Under the pieces are notes generated by a model. The model saw only the letters and a program-made list of their open reading frames with translations. It was not told the origin of the DNA and did no database searches. Shown piece by piece: positions 19,474 to 21,270 of a stretch of DNA of 21,270 bases (position 1 is its first letter; the number at the start of each line of letters is the position of its first letter). The position numbers and the translations under genes were made by a program. The stretch is from DASYQD01 sp036005845 (GTDB taxonomy: Bacteria > Acidobacteriota > Thermoanaerobaculia > Multivoradales > JAIOJS01): NCBI GenBank assembly GCA_036005845.1, contig DASYQD010000026.1:1-21270 (forward strand). Reading direction: 5' to 3'.

Positions 19474-20199
19474 ATGCAGCCCCCTTCGCGACCGGCCGGA
19501 CGCAGTGTGCTGCTGGTCAACGCCGACGCGGAGCTGTACGAGAAGATCGCGCCGCTGCTCAACCGCGAGGGGCTCGACGTCGACCGCTTCCCGCGCGCCC
19601 GCGCCGCGCTCGACCTCATCGCGCGGGTGCCCGTGGACGTGCTGATCGTCGGCTACCCGCTGCCCGACGTCGAGACGCAGGGGCTGCTCGACGCCGTGCG
19701 CGCCGCCGACTCGCCCTGCCGCCAGTCACCGCTGCTGCTGCTCGCCCGCCGCGAGGAGCTCGAGGAGGCACAGCGCTTCATCGGCCGCGGCGCCAACGAG
19801 GTGGTGGCGGTGGAGGAGTCCGCGGAGCGCCTGCAGGCGGCCGTGTCGCGCCTGCTGTCGGTGGCGCCGCGGAGCTCGCTGCGGGTCATGGTGCGCATCG
19901 TCGTCAACATCGGCGAGGGCGCGGCGCTCGAGATGTCGCAGACCGAGAACCTCTCGGAGACCGGCATGCTGGTGCGCACCGGCGAGATCTACCCGCTGGG
20001 CAGCCGCATGAGCTTCGAGTTCCATCTCGGCGGCCAGGGGCAGCCGATCCGCGGCGAGGGCGAGGTGGTGCGGCAGACGACGGCGGGCCGCGAGTCGGTG
20101 CGCGGCGTCGGCATCCGCTTTCTCTCCTTCGAACGCGACGGGTTGTCGCGGCTGCAGCGCTTCCTGCGCGAGTTGGCGACGGAAAGGGGGACGCCATGA
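19474..20199 (+). CDS. Pseudo-receiver / PilZ c-di-GMP-binding protein
   Basis: A 241-residue protein. Residues 11-130 have the receiver fold (SVLLVNADAELYEKIAPLLN, DVLIVGYPLPD, SPLLLLARREE) but every key residue is gone: the acidic pair is N16-A17, the phospho-acceptor position is G60, and the conserved Lys position (NEVVAVEE, 109-116) is Val. It cannot be phosphorylated in the normal way. Residues 135-220 form a PilZ domain with RVMVR at 137-141 (RxxxR) and NLSETG at 159-164 (NxSxxG), both c-di-GMP contacts intact, and a late GVGIRFLSF strand. I chose the ATG at 19474 because it directly precedes the receiver fold; an in-frame ATG at 19447 is also possible. It is coupled to the EVE gene by ATGA. 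Confidence 0.87.
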   Translation: MQPPSRPAGRSVLLVNADAELYEKIAPLLNREGLDVDRFPRARAALDLIARVPVDVLIVGYPLPDVETQGLLDAVRAADSPCRQSPLLLLARREELEEAQRFIGRGANEVVAVEESAERLQAAVSRLLSVAPRSSLRVMVRIVVNIGEGAALEMSQTENLSETGMLVRTGEIYPLGSRMSFEFHLGGQGQPIRGEGEVVRQTTAGRESVRGVGIRFLSFERDGLSRLQRFLRELATERGTP

Positions 20200-20678
20200 A
20201 GCACTGGCTGGTGAAGAGCGAGCCCGACGTCTACTCCTTCGACGACCTGATGAAGAACAACAAACGCACGACGAGCTGGGGCGGCGTGCGCAACTTCCAG
20301 GCGCGCAACCTGCTGCGCGAGATGAAGCAGGGCGACGCGGTGCTCTTCTACCACTCGAGCTGCGAGCCGCCGCACGTCGCGGGCATCGCGAAGGTCGTGC
20401 GCGAAGCCTACCCCGACGACTCGGCGTGGGACCCGAAGTCGGATTACCACGATCCCGCCTCGACGCCGGAGAACCCGCGCTGGTTCATGGTCGACGTGCA
20501 AGGCGAGAAGCCGCTGCCGGCGCCGGTGACGCTGGCCGAGATCCGCGACAACCCGAAGCTGCAGTCGATGAAGCTGGTCCAGAAGGGGCAACGCCTCAGC
20601 GTGCAGCCGGTGACGGCGGCCGAGTACGCCGAGGTGCTGCGGATGGCGGAGAAGAAGGCGAGGTCGCAGCGGGGCTGA
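20196..20678 (+). CDS. EVE-domain protein
   Basis: A 160-residue EVE (PUA/YTH-like) domain protein, close to the length of bacterial single-domain members and human THYN1. Typical segments: MKHWLVKSEPDVYSFDDL at 1-18, TTSWGGVRNFQARNLLREMK at 25-44, GDAVLFYHSSCEPPHVAGIA at 46-65, NPRWFMVDV at 92-100, and MKLVQKGQRLSVQPVT at 125-140. EVE domains have an aromatic cage that recognises modified bases in DNA or RNA, and are found alone or fused to restriction systems. Here it stands alone. GGGGG precedes the ATG and the start overlaps the PilZ stop, so the two are cotranslated, although a functional tie is not obvious. Confidence 0.93.
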   Translation: MKHWLVKSEPDVYSFDDLMKNNKRTTSWGGVRNFQARNLLREMKQGDAVLFYHSSCEPPHVAGIAKVVREAYPDDSAWDPKSDYHDPASTPENPRWFMVDVQGEKPLPAPVTLAEIRDNPKLQSMKLVQKGQRLSVQPVTAAEYAEVLRMAEKKARSQRG

Positions 20679-20689
20679 CCGCAGCGTTG

Positions 20690-20711
20690 CCGCGCGGTTC
20701 ACTGCGCGCGG
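20690..20711 (+). terminator. GC-rich hairpin after the EVE gene
   Basis: CCGCGCG (20690-20696) and CGCGCGG (20705-20711) form a perfect 7-bp stem with an 8-base loop, starting 12 bases after the EVE stop codon. No T-run follows, so it is not a canonical intrinsic terminator; it could still stop transcription in a GC-rich organism or protect the message 3' end. Confidence 0.4.
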
Positions 20712-20730
20712 CGGTGACCCCCCCGGCCGC

Positions 20731-20910
20731 CGGGTGCTGGCGGGGCCGAGGGGCCGTCGCTGTGGGGCACGCGGCGCGCTCTGTTGTTTCTGGGGGAGTT
20801 GGCGCGCCGCTCGGTCGCAGTACGCCGGTGCTGTCGCTGTTACTGCGGCGATTACTAGGCGCACTGCGACAGGCCCCACCGCAACGGCCCCTCGGCCTCG
20901 CTGGCACCCG
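20731..20910 (+). ncRNA. Candidate structured RNA: 38-bp basal helix closing a three-way junction
   Basis: Bases 20731-20768 pair with 20873-20910: 33 Watson-Crick pairs, 3 G-U pairs and only 2 mismatches (58/883 and 61/880, plus 20000). Inside, stem A is a perfect 9-bp helix (GCGGCGCGC at 20771-20779 with GCGCGCCGC at 20802-20810). Stem B is 8 bp (GTCGCAGT at 20814-20821 with ACTGCGAC at 20863-20870), continuing after one A-C mismatch with CGCC/GGCG (20823-20826/20858-20861) and ending in an apical stem around 20833-20852 with loop TACT. The junction linkers are 2, 3 and 2 bases. All three basal-helix wobbles are G-U on the + strand and would be A-C on the minus strand, which points to + strand RNA. 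I do not recognise the family. The alternative is a small inverted-repeat (MITE-like) element; a GCC at both ends (20729-20731, 20910-20912) is too short to prove a target duplication. Confidence 0.5.
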
Positions 20911-21073
20911 CCTACATGAGTGGATGTCGAGCGACCTGTTGGCGAGCTCGGGTGTCGCCGTGGTGGGCCAGGCTCTTTACCTCGCGCTCCTTTCACGCCG
21001 CCATACAGCCGTCGTCGTGCCGCTATTCATTCGTTGTCGCGCCGCTCGCACAGCGTGGCCCACTCGCGGTCCA

Positions 21074-21104
21074 GCCGTAGTCGTCAGATTTCGACGACCA
21101 CGGC
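21074..21104 (+). repeat. Tandem hairpin, copy 1
   Basis: GCCGT-a-GTCGTC, loop AGATTTC, GACGAC-c-ACGGC: 11 Watson-Crick pairs with a single A-C mismatch and a 7-base loop. It shares the core TCGTCAG..TT.CGACGACCACG with copy 2, exactly 50 bases downstream. No T-run follows it. Confidence 0.6.
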
Positions 21105-21122
21105 GTCGCCCCACTCCGGTTG

Positions 21123-21155
21123 CAGTGTGCTCGTCAGGTTACGACGACCACGCTG
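21123..21155 (+). repeat. Tandem hairpin, copy 2
   Basis: CAGTGTG-c-TCGTC, loop AGGTTAC, GACGA-c-CACGCTG: 11 Watson-Crick pairs, one T-G wobble (21126/21152) and one C-C mismatch, again with a 7-base loop. Compared with copy 1 the apical stem and loop edges are conserved, while the lower stem has changed on both sides so that pairing is kept (C-G to G-C at 75/103 versus 125/153; G-C to A-T at 74/104 versus 124/154, last three digits of position). Confidence 0.6.
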
Positions 21156-21176
21156 GAGGCGTTCGCGACAGCCGGG

Positions 21177-21212
21177 TCCGGAGGGCGCCGCGGTGGGGCT
21201 TCCGGAGGGCGC
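21177..21212. repeat. 12-base direct repeat
   Basis: TCCGGAGGGCGC occurs at 21177-21188 and again at 21201-21212, 24 bases apart start to start. A related GCGCCCGGAGG follows at 21246-21256 and could pair with the second copy (GGGCGC with GCGCCC). Function unknown. Confidence 0.5.
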
Positions 21213-21270
21213 ATTCGTGGGTATTCGAAACAGCGGGTCGGACGAGCGCCCGGAGGCAAGCGAGCCGCTC

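Larger units (their letters stand above)
20679..21270. other. Long spacer without a supported gene, rich in stem-loops
   Basis: About 590 bases after the EVE stop. Short open frames here lack ribosome sites, family motifs or consistent codon bias, so I call none. The DNA is not featureless: it holds a GC hairpin right after the EVE gene, a 180-base three-way-junction element, a pair of similar hairpins 50 bases apart and a 12-base direct repeat. A further possible long-range helix pairs GTGGGCCA (20963-20970) with TGGCCCAC (21056-21063), extended after one mismatch by three pairs (20972-20974 with 21052-21054). A small hairpin GGCGA/TCGCC lies at 20941-20959. The spacer continues past the window edge. 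Confidence 0.7.

Noticed and set aside
19989..20996. 335-codon open frame on the minus strand across the EVE gene and the spacer
   Set aside because: Antisense to two solid genes, no ribosome site, no motif; it would also cut through the structured element at 20731-20910.
20679..21270. Integron attC sites or a CRISPR-like array in the structured spacer
   Set aside because: No GTTRRRY/RYYYAAC pairs at the ends of the palindromes, and no series of identical repeats with spacers. There are only two hairpin copies, and no integrase or cas gene is present.

Overview
This is a GC-rich window (by eye about 70% G+C), densely coding, with many 4-base start/stop overlaps. It carries no rRNA, tRNA, CRISPR or transposase gene. 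A complete recC-recB-recD operon, HD-GYP and PilZ (c-di-GMP) signalling proteins, DUF433/DUF5615 and FitAB-type toxin-antitoxin pairs and an Rv2578c-like radical SAM protein suggest a Gram-negative, high-GC soil or environmental bacterium such as Acidobacteriota or Myxococcota. That placement is inference, since nothing here is a taxonomic marker.

Layout. 1-1491 (+): 3' part of an HD-GYP/receiver/HD-GYP protein. 1498-2038 (-): overlapping DUF433 antitoxin and DUF5615 PIN-like toxin. 2103-4016 (-): secreted Ntn amide hydrolase followed by a family 3 periplasmic solute-binding protein, with no permease. 4126-4793 (-): FitA/FitB-type pair with a visible promoter and a perfect 15-bp operator-like palindrome. 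4805-6334 (-): radical SAM protein split by a 159-residue mini-intein inside its iron-sulfur CX3CX2C motif. 6366-15678 (-): recC, recB and recD, coupled by GTGA and ATGA overlaps. 15757-16449 (+): unrecognised helical protein. 16446-16922 (-): four-helix membrane protein. 16978-19402 (+): SpoU RNA methyltransferase, Apd1-like thioredoxin-fold ferredoxin and PhzF-like protein, all translationally coupled. 19474-20678 (+): dead receiver-PilZ protein coupled to an EVE-domain protein.

The last 590 bases (20679-21270) hold no gene I can support but are full of RNA-like structure. A 180-nt element (20731-20910) folds into a 38-bp basal helix closing a tight three-way junction. Further on, two hairpins exactly 50 bases apart share loop and apical stem while their lower stems differ in a compensatory way. 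Most sequence mismatches are G-U on the + strand, which favours a + strand transcript. This is the part of the window most likely to hold something undescribed.

How the genes work together: RecBCD handles double-strand-break repair; the two toxin-antitoxin pairs are independent modules flanking the hydrolase/binding-protein pair; the HD-GYP and PilZ proteins would break down and sense c-di-GMP respectively. The remaining couplings (methyltransferase-ferredoxin-PhzF, PilZ-EVE) have no obvious shared pathway.
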